A stretch of DNA of 64,000 nucleotides from NCBI GenBank assembly GCA_910890315.1, contig CAJVGD010000012.1, forward strand, positions 372,001 to 436,000, in the 5' to 3' direction. The translations under genes and the position numbers were made by a program. Shown here one piece after another: positions 12,201-23,900 of the stretch (its first letter is position 1; the number at the start of each line of letters is the position of its first letter). The notes beneath the pieces were generated by a model. It saw only the letters and a program-made list of their open reading frames with translations. It ran no database searches and had not been told where the DNA came from. This stretch comes from Serendipita indica DSM 11827. Lineage: Eukaryota; Basidiomycota; Agaricomycetes; Sebacinales; Serendipitaceae.

Positions 12201-12473
12201 GAGTTCGCAGCATTTGTTACGTGTAGCGACTTGTGGACATCAACAACGCTGTGTATTCCGGCAGGGTGGATGGGCTGTACGAGAACAGTTCGCACTGTTG
12301 GCACCGAGACGTGTGCGTCAATAGGTGCAAAATATGGTTTAAGCGGTGAACAGATTGCGGGTTGGAATGCGTGAGTGAGAGCTGACGAGTTTGCGGATGT
12401 ACACTGATGGATGACTAGATTTTTAAACTGCGCAGATATCTGGCCTAATACGGCTGTTTGTGTAAGGCATTGA
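9239..12473 (+). CDS. Secreted fungalysin (M36 metalloprotease) with three C-terminal LysM domains
   Basis: Zinc endopeptidase of family M36, made as a prepro-enzyme. A signal peptide (MLFIYLTFLYFSIYLFGTATA) is followed by an FTP-type propeptide (FIESELGLSSDGYRV, VWVQRVVNGVPVINAVANV, LEYYVQEDGSLTLAYVVVV). The catalytic part shows FYLSNLIHD, YRYGFTEATFNFQQDNFGKG, then IVAHEQTHGTTSRMTGG (HExxH zinc site) and SEGWSDAYANWMEQ (third ligand Glu). It continues with NVVFMRNFMDGLLLQPCNPT and DAWIQGDRTRYNGIHVCSIW. After TDDFTVPDEC come a Ser/Thr linker and three LysM-like units (CVQTYTSVDRDTCASIE, CAATYATVSGDTCDSIEFNY, and a last CTRTVRTVGTETC unit), ending ADIWPNTAVCVRH. More than 15 short exons. The active-site HEQTH differs from the HEYGH usual in fungalysins but keeps all ligands. 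The LysM fusion is the notable feature. Confidence 0.9.
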
Positions 12474-13134
12474 TAGCCATCTATCAACGAGGACGGACTT
12501 CTTTAGTTTCGATTCGGTTCTTTAGGCCTTGCTGTTCAGTGAGAAAGGCAATAACTCTCCTTATCACCGAGGTCAGTGAATACCGGCCAGGGCCTCTCGG
12601 CTCCGAGAGAATCACCTGTCCGGCGCCTGGAACAAATTCGCAGGCCTCGGTGGTCGCGACATTGTCTAGAGACGCTGGACTCGAGCTCACATAGAGCTGC
12701 GTCTTCAAGTTGGGAGGTCATTGGGCCCAGATTATGTGGACGTAAATTATTTGGCAAGCAAATACTCGTATTCAGATTGATCTCAACGACTCGGTTCACC
12801 GCTGACGAGTCACGGAGAGGTAATAAACAGTTGCCACATATATCCGCAGAGATCGGGCCCATTATTCGGATCTACAGCGCCTTAAGCCACTGGCCCTTGC
12901 ATGTTCCCACAAACGTTCGAAGTCGCCTTTTCACCTTGAGGAAACAGCGCCAGCATGTCAGACGAAGCAGACGGCAGTGATGATCCTGGAGACAGAAGCC
13001 AGCCTGTGTGGCACCATTTCGCCGAATAACGTAAATCTTTTACGCAGGGCCTTCTACTTAAGCTGAGTGTTTTCGTGTATCCTCCCTTTAGAAACTCGAG
13101 ACCCACATTCCTTTATCAAGAAAAGTCAACGCCA
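12474..13134. other. Intergenic region between the two fungalysin genes
   Basis: No gene is supported in these 661 bp. The interval contains a copy of an upstream element also found before deacetylase 2 (see 12568-12667). Confidence 0.5.
12568..12667 (+). repeat. Upstream element shared with 17687-17800
   Basis: About 100 bp align with the region just upstream of deacetylase 2. The best core is TGAATRCCGGYCAGGG, then CTCCGAG and ACCTGTCCGGCRCCTGGA. It sits 470-570 bp before the fungalysin 2 ATG and just after the fungalysin 1 stop. It may be a shared control element or a duplicated promoter relic. Confidence 0.6.
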
Positions 13135-16100
13135 ATGTTGTTGACTCACCTCACTCTCCTTTCGTATTCCCTATATTCAGTCGGACTAGCCACAGCAGCT
13201 GATACCCACCGACACCATCACCGCCGCTTATCGCGGGCCCATCTTCTCAAGACGCGAGAGGAGATTGTTCAATCGTCGAATCATCCGCCTGCCATCTATA
13301 AGACATTTGGAAAGGGCATCCCATCACCATTGCGGAAAAGAGGGACGTTCGAAGAAGCTGCAACAGCGTTTATCGAATCTGAACTTGGTCTTTCGACTGA
13401 TGAATATCGTATACAGTCCTCAGCACCTACAAACACCGGAGGTCACGTCTGGGTGCAGCGCACTGTCAATGGAATACCGGTCGCCAATGCTGTCGCAAAC
13501 GTTGGGCTAAATACCGACAAGGATATTATTGCCTTCGGGACGAGCTTTGATTCGTCAACAGGTTCTACTTCTGCAGCTGCTACCCTGCCGACCCAGCCAA
13601 CGATCTCCGAGGAGACGGCAATCAAGGTAGCTGCTGCCAAAATGGGCGGAACCTACAGTGAGCGCCCAGTCAAGCTAGAGTACTACGTTGAAGAAGATGG
13701 AACTCTGACCTTGACCTATGTTGTCGTAATCAACTCGATCACGCTCGACGAAGAGGGCGAAGAGCAGGATATGCATGTGTACGAAGCATTTGTAGACGCA
13801 CAAGACACTACTGGGCGTGTACTAGGTGCAAACAATTTCTCGTCACGCGCAGCATATCGGGCTGTTCCGCCTCGGTTGCACGATATCTCGCAAGAGGGGA
13901 CGACACTCTTTGTTGACCCGGTGGATACTTTCTCGTCTCCTAATGGATGGCACTCAGCCAACGACACTTCTGGTACGACTCTTTGTCTGTCGGGAAGCAA
14001 GACGCTGATGGAATGCATGCAGGGAACAATGTCATCGTATTCTTGAACCGGGACATTACTGCAACAACAAAACCTACCACAGATGGATTGGTATTTGACT
14101 ATCCATACAATCTCACGGCGAAACCTTCAGAGGGCTTGAACATCGAAGCAGCCAAAACCGCCGCATTCTACATGTCGAATCTAATTCACGACGTGAGTAC
14201 CAGATATTGCTATACAATTCTCACATAACTGATGAGAATTAGATCAACTATCGCTACGGCTTCACTGAGACCGCGTTCAATTTTCAACAGGATAACTTTG
14301 GAAAAGGCGGTATAGGTGATGATCGAATTCAAATCTCTGTGCAAGACAGTCGTGGTAAGAACAATGCATTCTTCACGACTTATGGGGAGGAGAAAAACGG
14401 AGGTGGTGGATACATGAGTGCGTTTGACATCTGAGATCTCAGCGCCCTACTTACGTTCACAGAACTATATCTTTGGACAAAGGCTGCACCTGCAAGGGAC
14501 AGTGCACTCGCCAATGATGTACGCTTCCGAAGGCGTCAATTGACGACCGAAGCTGACTTGTCTAGGTTATTGCTCATGAGCAGACTCACGGTACAACAAA
14601 TCGCATGACAGGAGTATGTGTTATTACTGTGTGAAGATGACTCTCATTGCCGTCACAGGGAGGCACCGCGAGATGTCTTCAGTCAAAAGAAGCCGAAGGT
14701 TCGTTCTTTCATTTAGCTTTACTGTTTCCTCACTTTTATCAGGGATGGGCGAAGGTTGGAGTGATGCATATGCAAATTGGATGGAGCAGTCTACTGAAAC
14801 TGTGACTGATTTCGTCATGGGCGCGTATGTATCCCATTATTTCCTCTCAACTTATTGTTCACAAACAGTAGATGGGTCTATAATAGCCCTGGTGGTCTGC
14901 GGTCTTATCCGTACTCGACTGACCCGTATGTCTACTGTCAGCAATACGGCAGAGTATCACTCAGGATCTTTGCAGGAACGTCAATCCGCTCAAATATAGC
15001 AATCTTATAACCCGAAGCGAGGCCCACGTTTGTCATTTCTCTGTTGTATTCGACGTGTGCTAATTGCCATAGGATGTTGGAGAGATATGGGCCAACGTGG
15101 GTCCTCGATTCATGCCTTGAATTGATACTTACCATCTGCAGATGCTCCACAATGTTTATGCCGAACGTATGTCCGGCCCAATATCTAATTAACCTACTGA
15201 TCTCTTTGCAGTTGTCAAGGCCTAGTACGTCTCGGTTTCTGACTCCTCGAAACGGGACTAATTAAGTAGTGGATGGACGGCTGATGCATTCACAAATGCG
15301 GATTCTTCGGCAGGGAATGTCATTTTCATGCGCAACTTCTTTGACGGACTCTTGTTGCAACCATGCAATCCAACCAGTATGTCGTCACAGAATGTTCGGA
15401 TCTACTGACAGTTGGCAGTGCTGCAGGCTCGAGATGCATGGATACAAGGTAACGTCTCGCTGAAATAAGTAATAAACGGTGTTGAAGATGCACTTTAGGT
15501 GATAGAACGCGTTACAACGGCGCTCATGTGTGTACAATTTGGAAAGCATTTGCGTCGCGTGGATTGGGTTCCAATGCGACCAGTGTACCAAGATACACGG
15601 ATGATTTCAATGTGCCGGACGAGTGTTTGGGCCCCAAGACGTCAACTACATTGCCGACTTCGACTACTTCGAGCCTTGTGGACTCTACTTCATCCAGCCA
15701 GACGTCGAGTTCTACCTTGACCAGTTCAAGCACTGCGATTAATTCGACATCATCTACTCAAGTATCGAGTTCGTCGACTACACTACCCAGCTCGACTGGT
15801 TCAAGCTACACAGAGGACTCGACTTCATCTACTCAGCCGACATTGACTAGCTCAAGTTTCACTGAAACTTCTACTCTATCCACTGATACGTGGAGTTCTA
15901 CTCAAGTATCGTCGACTAGCCTGTCCACTTCGACTCCGACTCTAACCCCGAGTTCGAGTTCCACTGGGACATCCTCGACCTCGAGTGTAACAACTTGTGC
16001 GCAAACATATACATCCAAGGCTGGTGATACATGTGCAAGTATCGAAGGTCAATTTGGCCTCCCATCCGGCTCAATATTGGCAGTAAACTCGTTCTTAAAC

Positions 16101-16928
16101 TGCCAGGATATCTGTAAGCCTCTCTCCTTCATCACTCACAGAAAGTAACTGAAATACGTCAGGGGTGTACACGCCCATTTGCATCCCTGTAGGAGGCTCG
16201 ACGACGACTCGGACATCGACGACGCTGGCGCCTACGTGTGTTCGTACATACATATCCCAAGCACTCGATACTTGCGCGAATATTGAGGCCCGGTTTGGTC
16301 TCCCGTCCGGCTCAATTCTGGCAGCAAATTCGTTCTTGAATTGCCAGGATATTTGTGCGTTGGTTTCCTTTTTTATGTTCACATTCCATACGTCATTTCC
16401 TTCGTTCTTTCTGACTTTTGGGTAGGGGTGAATACGCCAATTTGTATCCCACCTGGGAGCTCGACCCGCACGTCCACGACGCCTACAAGCACAAGCACAA
16501 ATGGACCTGCACCAACTTGTGTCTCAACATACACCGCCGTCGCGGGTGATACCTGCGCAAAGATTGAGTACAATTATGAGCTCCCGACGGGTTCGATCCA
16601 GGCAGCCAACCCATCTTGGCTCAAATGCGCGGATATCTGTACGAGTTCACTCATTAAATCTGTACACATTCTGATCCCTGTAGGGGCATACACGCCAATC
16701 TGCATTCCTCCTGGCGGGTCAGGATGCACACTCAAGATTTCTACGACTTCAACTGATGTTACGTGCGCTGCCGTGGCTTCTCGTTATGGAACGACCACCG
16801 CTCTGATCCAAGCCTGGTAAGTCTTTGGTGGTTCTAGATCCTAGGTTCGCTCATCTGTTTGTAGGAACCCAAGCTGGCTCAACTGCAACGATGTGTGGCC
16901 CAATACGCCGCTTTGTGTAAGACACTAA
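13135..16928 (+). CDS. Secreted fungalysin (M36 metalloprotease) with Ser/Thr-rich stalk and four LysM domains
   Basis: Tandem paralogue of the upstream gene with the same exon plan. I chose the ATG at 13135 because it begins the signal peptide MLLTHLTLLSYSLYSVGLATA; the frame is open upstream to 13075. The propeptide closely follows the first copy. The catalytic part shows FYMSNLIHD, then VIAHEQTHGTTNRMTGG (HExxH) and GEGWSDAYANWMEQ (third zinc ligand). After TDDFNVPDECLGPK there is a mucin-like stalk of about 110 residues, mostly Ser and Thr (15640-15985), probably O-glycosylated. Four LysM units follow: CAQTYTSKAGDTCASIEGQF, CVRTYISQALDTCANIEARF, CVSTYTAVAGDTCAKIEYNY and a last CTLKISTTSTDVTC unit ending NDVWPNTPLCVRH. 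The last two LysM units and their introns resemble those of deacetylase 2 more than those of fungalysin 1. Confidence 0.9.
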
Positions 16929-17686
16929 GCTTGTATAATGCACAAAAGCGCAGTATTCACGGTCAAAATGGCTTATTGGCTGGGACTCTAGCATCACTTT
17001 GGAACATTTCCTCGCGATATATGGACAAAGTAATTATTATCATTAGGACACTCTGCTTCCCCTTTGGTGCATCTTGCGAGCGCTTGCCCTCGATCATACA
17101 TGAGCGCGGCCCGTTGTAGTAGAAAAAACATACTACAGAGCACTTTTTAAATTTATTGATGAGTTCAAGTTTCAATTGTTTTGATTCCACCCACCAAGTG
17201 TTCCAGCGTGCGTATATCGCGTGCGAGGGGGTACATCAAGCCAAGGTCGGTCGAAGTTGTGAACAGGGACCTGTCCAGTCAAGATTAGAAGCAAGCACCA
17301 ATGATGTTTCAGTTTCCATGTTCTCCGGTGAGTTCTGCCCGGTGTATGCAGCGACGTATATCTGATCTGATCGAAATCTGCCGACGAGTACCAACCTTGT
17401 GCTAGTGATAACTGATGATGCTGCACATATTCTGCAGCATGTACAAGATCGTGCGTTCGCACTGGGCCGACGAGATGCTGTGAGAGGTGGAATGCATCAG
17501 GAACCTATTAAAGTTCTGATAGCCGTGCATGTTACGAGATGATGCCGAATGCGGCATGAGTGTGGGTGCCCGTTGATGGGGCAATATCACAGAGGGTCGA
17601 CTTCGTAGGCCTCGCCCAGGCTCGATTAGGGGTCTTTAGGCACCTCGTTAGTGAAACAAGCAGTGCACTGGCCGTCCCCCACTACT

Positions 17687-17800
17687 GAGGCGAGTTGACT
17701 GAATGCCGGTCAGGGACCTTCCGCTCCGAGCGAAGACCACACCTGTCCGGCACCTGGACCAAACAACGCCAGAGCTTTGGTCTTCCCCACGTCGTCTATA
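17687..17800 (+). repeat. Upstream element shared with 12568-12667
   Basis: This copy lies directly before the TATATA at 17797 and 75-190 bp before the ATG of deacetylase 2, so it occupies a promoter-proximal position. It includes ACCTGTCCGGCACCTGGA. Conservation against the copy at 12568 is patchy but extends over most of the length. Confidence 0.6.
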
Positions 17801-17802
17801 TA
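17797..17802 (+). promoter_or_regulatory. Candidate TATA box of deacetylase 2
   Basis: TATATA in the context gtcTATATATcagacgg lies 77 bp upstream of the ATG at 17874, followed by a pyrimidine-rich leader. Confidence 0.45.
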
Positions 17803-17873
17803 TCAGACGGCTTCCACTCTTTCTTGTTCTTCTCTCCTTTCCCTCTCTACGCTCCCTCTAATATCCGCCAACC

Positions 17874-19872
17874 ATGTTCCCCGCCTCGTTTGTCGCCTTT
17901 GTCGCTGCTGCCCTCGTTGTACGCGCTGCTCCGCTCGAGAAAAAGGGTCTCGCACAGGTCATAAGCAACTGTAATCACGACTTTGCGTATACTTGGTCTG
18001 TCTCCGTCTGTCTTTAATTAGCCCGTTGTTGACCTTCTGCAGGGACGATGTGAGTTCGACTTCTGACGTTCAGTCCGCCCTAACTAGTACTTTTTTTTGT
18101 TGCAAATTTATAGGGACCATACAGTAAGTAAATAAATAAATCGTATCTCTAAGAATATTGACTGATTCCCCTCCAGCCGCCCATCGTGACATTAACAGTG
18201 CCTTTAACCGAAACAACGGAAAGACTACCTTTTTTATGAATGGCGACAACTGGTCGTGCATCTACAACGAAGATAATGTCCAAGCCATCCGTCAGTCATT
18301 TGAGCAGGGACACATGCTCGCCTCGCACACCGTTAGCCTCCTTCCTCTTTACAACATTCAGTCCAGCTAACATAGAACAGTGGTCACATGCCCACCTCAC
18401 CCAACTCAGTGATGCCCAAATTGACTACGAGATCCAGCGCCTCGACGAAGCCTTTGTCAAGATTGTGGGTGTCATTCCAAAGTTCTTGAGGTAACTACAA
18501 AATTTACCACTAAATCTCTTACTAAACCAACATTTTAGGCCACCTTATGGTGACATCGACGAGCGGACCGCGTCGTACATCCAGCAAAAGCACGGCAAGA
18601 CCATTGTCCTCTGGTCAGACGATTCTGGAGACTCGACCGGCGGCTCAACCCAGCAGTCAATCAATTTCTATAATACATTTGCGAATGAGAACCCCAAGCG
18701 TCCTCATATGGCGCTCTCACATGAGACTGAGCCATCGGGTTACAACGCCATGTACTCGGGTACCGTCGACAACTTGGCCAGCCACGGCGTCCAACTCGTT
18801 ACGGTAGCTCAATGCCTCGATACTGATGCGTATATCTATGTTGGCGGATACCAGCAGCGTGACTCGTCCTGGTACTGCGGTGGTTCATGGACACCGTCAC
18901 CTGGTGGAGGAACGTGTGTGCAAACATACACTTCCAAGGTCGGTGATACATGCGCAAGCATTGAAAGCCAGTTTGGCCTTCCATCCGGCTCGATCTTAGC
19001 AGCCAACTCTTTCTTGAACTGCAACGATATCTGTAAGCCTCTTCCTTGCTCTCCATCAGTTCATCCTAGCTGACCTGTGCCAGGGGTGAACACGCCAATC
19101 TGCATTCCTCGAGGAGGCACGACGACAACTCGAACGTCGACCACGAGCCCCTCAACTACTCGAACTAGCACGAGCTCGACGCCTGCGCCGACCTGCGTTC
19201 AGACGTACACCTCCAAGGCCGGTGACACATGTGCGAGCATCGAGGGTCAGTTCGGCCTCCAGTCTGGCTCAATCTTGGCTGCCAACTCGTTCTTGAACTG
19301 CCAAGATATTTGTACGTCTATTCATGTTCATGGTTTCCGAAAACGATGCTCATTCTTCGCTAGGGGTGAACACGCCAATTTGTATCCCTCCCGGAGGCTC
19401 AACGACGACCCGTACTACTACGACGCCTACAAGCACCAGCACCAGTGGACCTGCACCGACCTGCGTCTCTACGTACACTGCCGTCGCCGGTGATACCTGC
19501 GCGAAGATTGAGTACAACTATGAGCTACCGGCAGGCTCGATCCAAGCTGCTAACCCATCTTGGCTCAATTGTGCGGATATCTGTATGTGTTTACTCATTA
19601 AAACTGCACGCATTTTGACCCTCTGTAGGGGCTTACACGCCAATCTGCATTCCTCCTGGCGGATCGGGATGCACCCTCAAGATCTCTACGGCTTCGACTG
19701 ACAGGACTTGTGCAGCTGTGGCTTCTCGCTATGGAACCACGGCCGCTCTGATTCAAGCCTGGTAAGTCTCTCGCGGGTTTGATTCCGACTTTGCTCATCT
19801 GCTTGCAGGAATCCAAGCTGGCTCAACTGCAATGATGTGTGGCCCAACACCCCGCTTTGTGTGAGACACTAA
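17874..19872 (+). CDS. Secreted chitin deacetylase (CE4/NodB) with four C-terminal LysM domains
   Basis: Paralogue of the gene at 6574. A signal peptide (MFPASFVAFVAAALVVRA) is followed by NodB motifs TWDDGPYT, SHTWSHAHL, RPPYGDID and MALSHE, all with the expected metal and catalytic residues. The TWDDGPY motif is again cut by 7-nt and 10-nt exons. Four LysM units follow: CVQTYTSKVGDTCASIESQF, CVQTYTSKAGDTCASIEGQF, CVSTYTAVAGDTCAKIEYNY and a last CTLKISTASTDRTC unit ending NDVWPNTPLCVRH. Compared with deacetylase 1 it has an extra first LysM, and units 2-3 share an identical 348-bp segment. The final unit is closer to that of fungalysin 2. Last gene of the array; coatomer alpha follows after about 1 kb. 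Confidence 0.93.
19179..19526 (+). repeat. 348-bp block identical to 7653-8000
   Basis: Partner of the block in deacetylase 1. It covers LysM 2, one intron and part of LysM 3 of this gene. Identity stops abruptly at both ends (tcgacg versus ctacg on the left; ctaccg versus ctccca on the right). Confidence 0.95.
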
Positions 19873-20900
19873 TCGCTACCTGCCATTCGTGACTCTTTCA
19901 TGGACACTTTTCTTGCTTCTTGCCAAACTCCAAAGAGACGCCTCACTTATTCAATTCAACCAATGCTCCAAACCAACCCCTACGAGAGGCCAAAATGCTC
20001 TCTCTTCCACTCGTCCTATCCGGACACGCCACTCATTTAATCTACTACTCGAACTGAACCATATGATCCTATATTGTCCCGTCATCCTCGACGGAATTTC
20101 CGACCAAATCTTGATCAACCTCGACACCGTCACGAACTACACTGTGACCCCCCTTGTCTCGAGCCAGAGAACGCGCTTCTGCGGACTATGGACTGACCCC
20201 ATTTTTGGACTTTTGAACGGTTTTGAACTACGTATTAATCCCTTGTTCCCGTACGTAGCCCTCCTGCTTGGCCTCTTCGGTCAAGCACCCGCCCCCCTCC
20301 TCGTCTTGATGGGTTTATCGTCATCATCTTGATCTTCCTCATCATCACATCTTCTTGCTCGTGTGATACTTTGATGCGCTAGTTGTTTCTTATCCGTCGT
20401 CCCCGATGATCGGCTGCGAAATTGCGTCGAGTTGGGATGCTGGTGTAGCGCTGTAGACATGTAGAAGTATCAGATGTGATAAAAAACTCATCTTTGTTCC
20501 AGACATTCCAGACACATAAGATCTGACTCTTCCAGGGATATTCAAATATAACGATCATCAATGGACCGCAAGTCCTCCATTATCCATTCGTTTGACTTGT
20601 AATGGCACCCATGAGCGACAGTTTGGTAGTGGCCAAAACTTAGAAGTCTCCTCACCCACGTCGAATCGGGGAGACGAGACCGGACACGTATCCCTGTACC
20701 ATCGCGTCAGATACGATATTCTACGAATTCTCTTCGACATTTACGCCTAGTATACTCGACCTGCCAACCAACGACGGTCGCCGACTCTGAGCCACGCAGG
20801 CAATTTGGAACAATCAGTGAATCTGCTACGCCAAACGGAATATAGTATCTTCAAAACGCAACTGTGGATAGTTTAAAGAAGATTGAAGAGTCTAGGCACG
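19873..20900. other. Intergenic region before coatomer alpha
   Basis: No gene is supported in these 1,028 bp. It would hold the 3' end of the deacetylase 2 transcript and the coatomer promoter. Confidence 0.5.
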
Positions 20901-23900
20901 ATGCAGATGCTCACAAAGTTTGAATCAAAGTCGAACCGCGTCAAAGGTAACGTGTCTCGTCGTTTCCTTCCCATTCAATCCTTTTCACCCTTTCAATTTG
21001 CTCGAGATGATGTTGGAATGAGAGCTGACCGTGGCTTGGTTTGGGAACAGGCCTGGCGTTCCATCCCACTCGGCCCTTGCTCGCGGCTTCGCTGCATAAT
21101 GGTAGCATCCAGCTGTGGAACTACCAGATGGGGACGCTGGTAGATAGATTCGACGAGCACGATGGTATGTCCAATCCACTCTTTTCGTTGTCGATCAGTC
21201 GTCGCAAAATCCACCGTTGGCGGCTTGTATCGGGGATGAGAGAGCATTATGTGGGAATGGACTGGCTGATGAGTGTTCAGGACCTGTTCGTGCTGTCGCG
21301 ATGCACCCTACACGGCCGTTGCTCGTATCCGGAGGGGACGACTATAAAATCAAAGTATGGGGTATGTATCCCATACGGATACGAGAACCGCTTGTTGACG
21401 CTCACAGATATCCGACCTCAGAATCGTAAATGCCTGTTTACGCTCAATGGCCACTTGGATTATATCCGTACTGTTCAGTTCCATCACGAAATGCCATGGA
21501 TCGTACGTCGAACACATGAAAATACGACTAGGATTGATAAGAATGTGTAGATTTCGGCATCCGACGACCAAACTATTCGGATCTGGAATAGCACCTCAAG
21601 AAACTGCGTCGCAATCCTGACTGGCCACTCGCACTATATCATGTCCGCCTTCTTCCATCCAAAAGATGACCTGGTCGTCTCTGCATCCATGGACCAGACT
21701 GTGCGTGTGTGGGATATTTCCTCACTGCGCAAGTCGCCTTCGCGCCATAATGCTATGGGCCCAGGAGCTGGTAATGCGACACCTGGATTGGCCGGCTCGT
21801 TTGATGCCTTTGACTCGTTTTCAACGGTCAAATATGTACTTGAGGGCCACGATCGCGGCGTCAATTTTGCGTCCTTTCATCCAACACTACCGCTGATCGT
21901 ATCTGGTGGCGATGATAGACAAATAAAGCTATGGAGAATGGGAGATAACAAGGCGTGGGAGGTTGACACCTGCCGTGGGCATTTCAACAATGTCCTCGCG
22001 GTATTGTTCCACCCAAAGCACGAGCTCATCGTCAGTGCTGGAGAGGACAAGACGATTCGCGTGTGGGACATGGCCAAGCGTAGTGCAATCCAGACATTCA
22101 GGCGCGAACATGATCGCTTCTGGATTTTAGTGGCGCACCCAGAGCTCAACCTTTTTGCGGCTGGTGGGTGCCTCTTATTAACCGCTTTCCAATACTCATA
22201 TATCTCTAGGTCATGACAACGGTCTCATCGTCTTCAAACTGGAGCGAGAACGACCGGCATTCACCATCTATCAAGACCAGCTGTATTATATCAAGGACAA
22301 ATACGTTCGCCAGTATGATTTCAATACACAGGCGGATAATGGTCTCCTGTCCGTTCGCAAGCTGGGCTCCGCATACGTTCAGCCAAAGACTCTGGCGTAC
22401 AACCCGGCCGAGCGCAGCGTGCTCGTTACTACGTCGACGGATGGTGGTCAGTTTGAACTCGCCACACTCCCACGCGATAGCAGTGGTGAAGTCAAGGATT
22501 CGAGCACGGATGGTAAAAAGGGACCGGGTTCCAGCGTTGTGTTTGTCGCGCGTAACCGATTTGCGGTGCTCGACAAGGCAAACCAGGTGCGGACTTTCTA
22601 TTCTTGTGCTGGATATCATCATTAATATTTGATAGACAATTGAGATTCGTGATCTCAACAATACCGTGACCAAAGTCGTCAAGCCACCGGCGCAGACCAA
22701 TGAAATCTTCTATGGTGGCACTGCATCTCTCTTGCTCAGCTCCACTTCCTCGGTAATCCTCTACGATATTCAGCAGCAAAAGACTCTGGCGGAGATCAAT
22801 TCACCGCCAGTCAAGTATGCGGTCTGGAATACAGATGGAAGCATGGTTGCCCTATTGAGCAAACATAGTGAGTGCGACTCGAATGGATCAAGGAACGGCC
22901 GACTAAGCTTGTGTAGCAATCACATTAGCAAACAAAAACCTGTCGCAAAGCAGCTTGATTCATGAGACGATCCGTATCAAGTCGGGCGCCTGGGACGACG
23001 CTGGAGTCTTTGTCTATTCGACTCTTAATCACATCAAATACGCACTTCCGCAAGGGTGAGTTTTCCTGATCGATGGTCACTTTTCGATACCAACAAGAAT
23101 AGGGACAATGGCATCATCCGCACCCTCGAGCAACCCGTCTATCTCACGCGCATCAAGGGAAAGAACATCCACTGCCTCGACCGCGCCGCTCGTCCTCGTA
23201 CAATTACCATGGATCCCACCGAATACAAGTTTAAGCTCGCGTTGATCAAGAAAAATTACGAAGAAGTCTTGAGAATCATCCAAACATCGAATCTGGTTGG
23301 CCAGAGCATCATTTCTTACCTCCAAAAGAAGGGATTCCCAGAGGTAGGGTGACCTGGGTGTTATTGGATATGTACTGACGAATGTTAGATTGCCCTTCAC
23401 TTTGTACAAGACAAGAACACTCGATTCGAGCTCGCAATTGAATGTGGAAATCTGGATGTCGCATTGGAGGCTGCGCGCGCTATTGATAGACCAGAGTTGT
23501 GGAATCGACTCGCACAGCAAGGCCTGGCTCAAGGAAACCACAAGGCATGTTGTCACGAAATACTCGCTGCGCCTGATGCTAAGTGTCGATTAGGTTGTGG
23601 AAATTGCGTACCAGCGAGCAAAGAACTTTGACAAGCTCTCGTTCCTCTACTTGATGACCGGTAGTACGGAAAAATTGGCCAAGATGCAAAAGATTGCCGC
23701 GTCGCGCAAGGACCCAATGTCGCGCTTCCACAATGCCATCTACGCTGGTGATGTCGAGTCGCGCATTGCTGTGCTCAAGGACGTAGATATGCGTCAGTAT
23801 TTTTTGCTAGTACACGTGGGGATGATACTGATTACTATACAGTCCCACTTGCATATCTTACCGCCAAAAGCAACGGCCTCGAAGACGTCGCCCAGGATAT

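Larger units (their letters stand above)
16929..17873. other. Intergenic region upstream of deacetylase 2
   Basis: No gene is supported in these 945 bp. The last 190 bp hold the shared element at 17687-17800 and a TATATA motif at 17797-17802. Confidence 0.5.

Noticed and set aside
19889-20332. 147-codon frame after deacetylase 2
   Set aside because: No recognisable domain and no splice or promoter support; probably chance in the 3' region.
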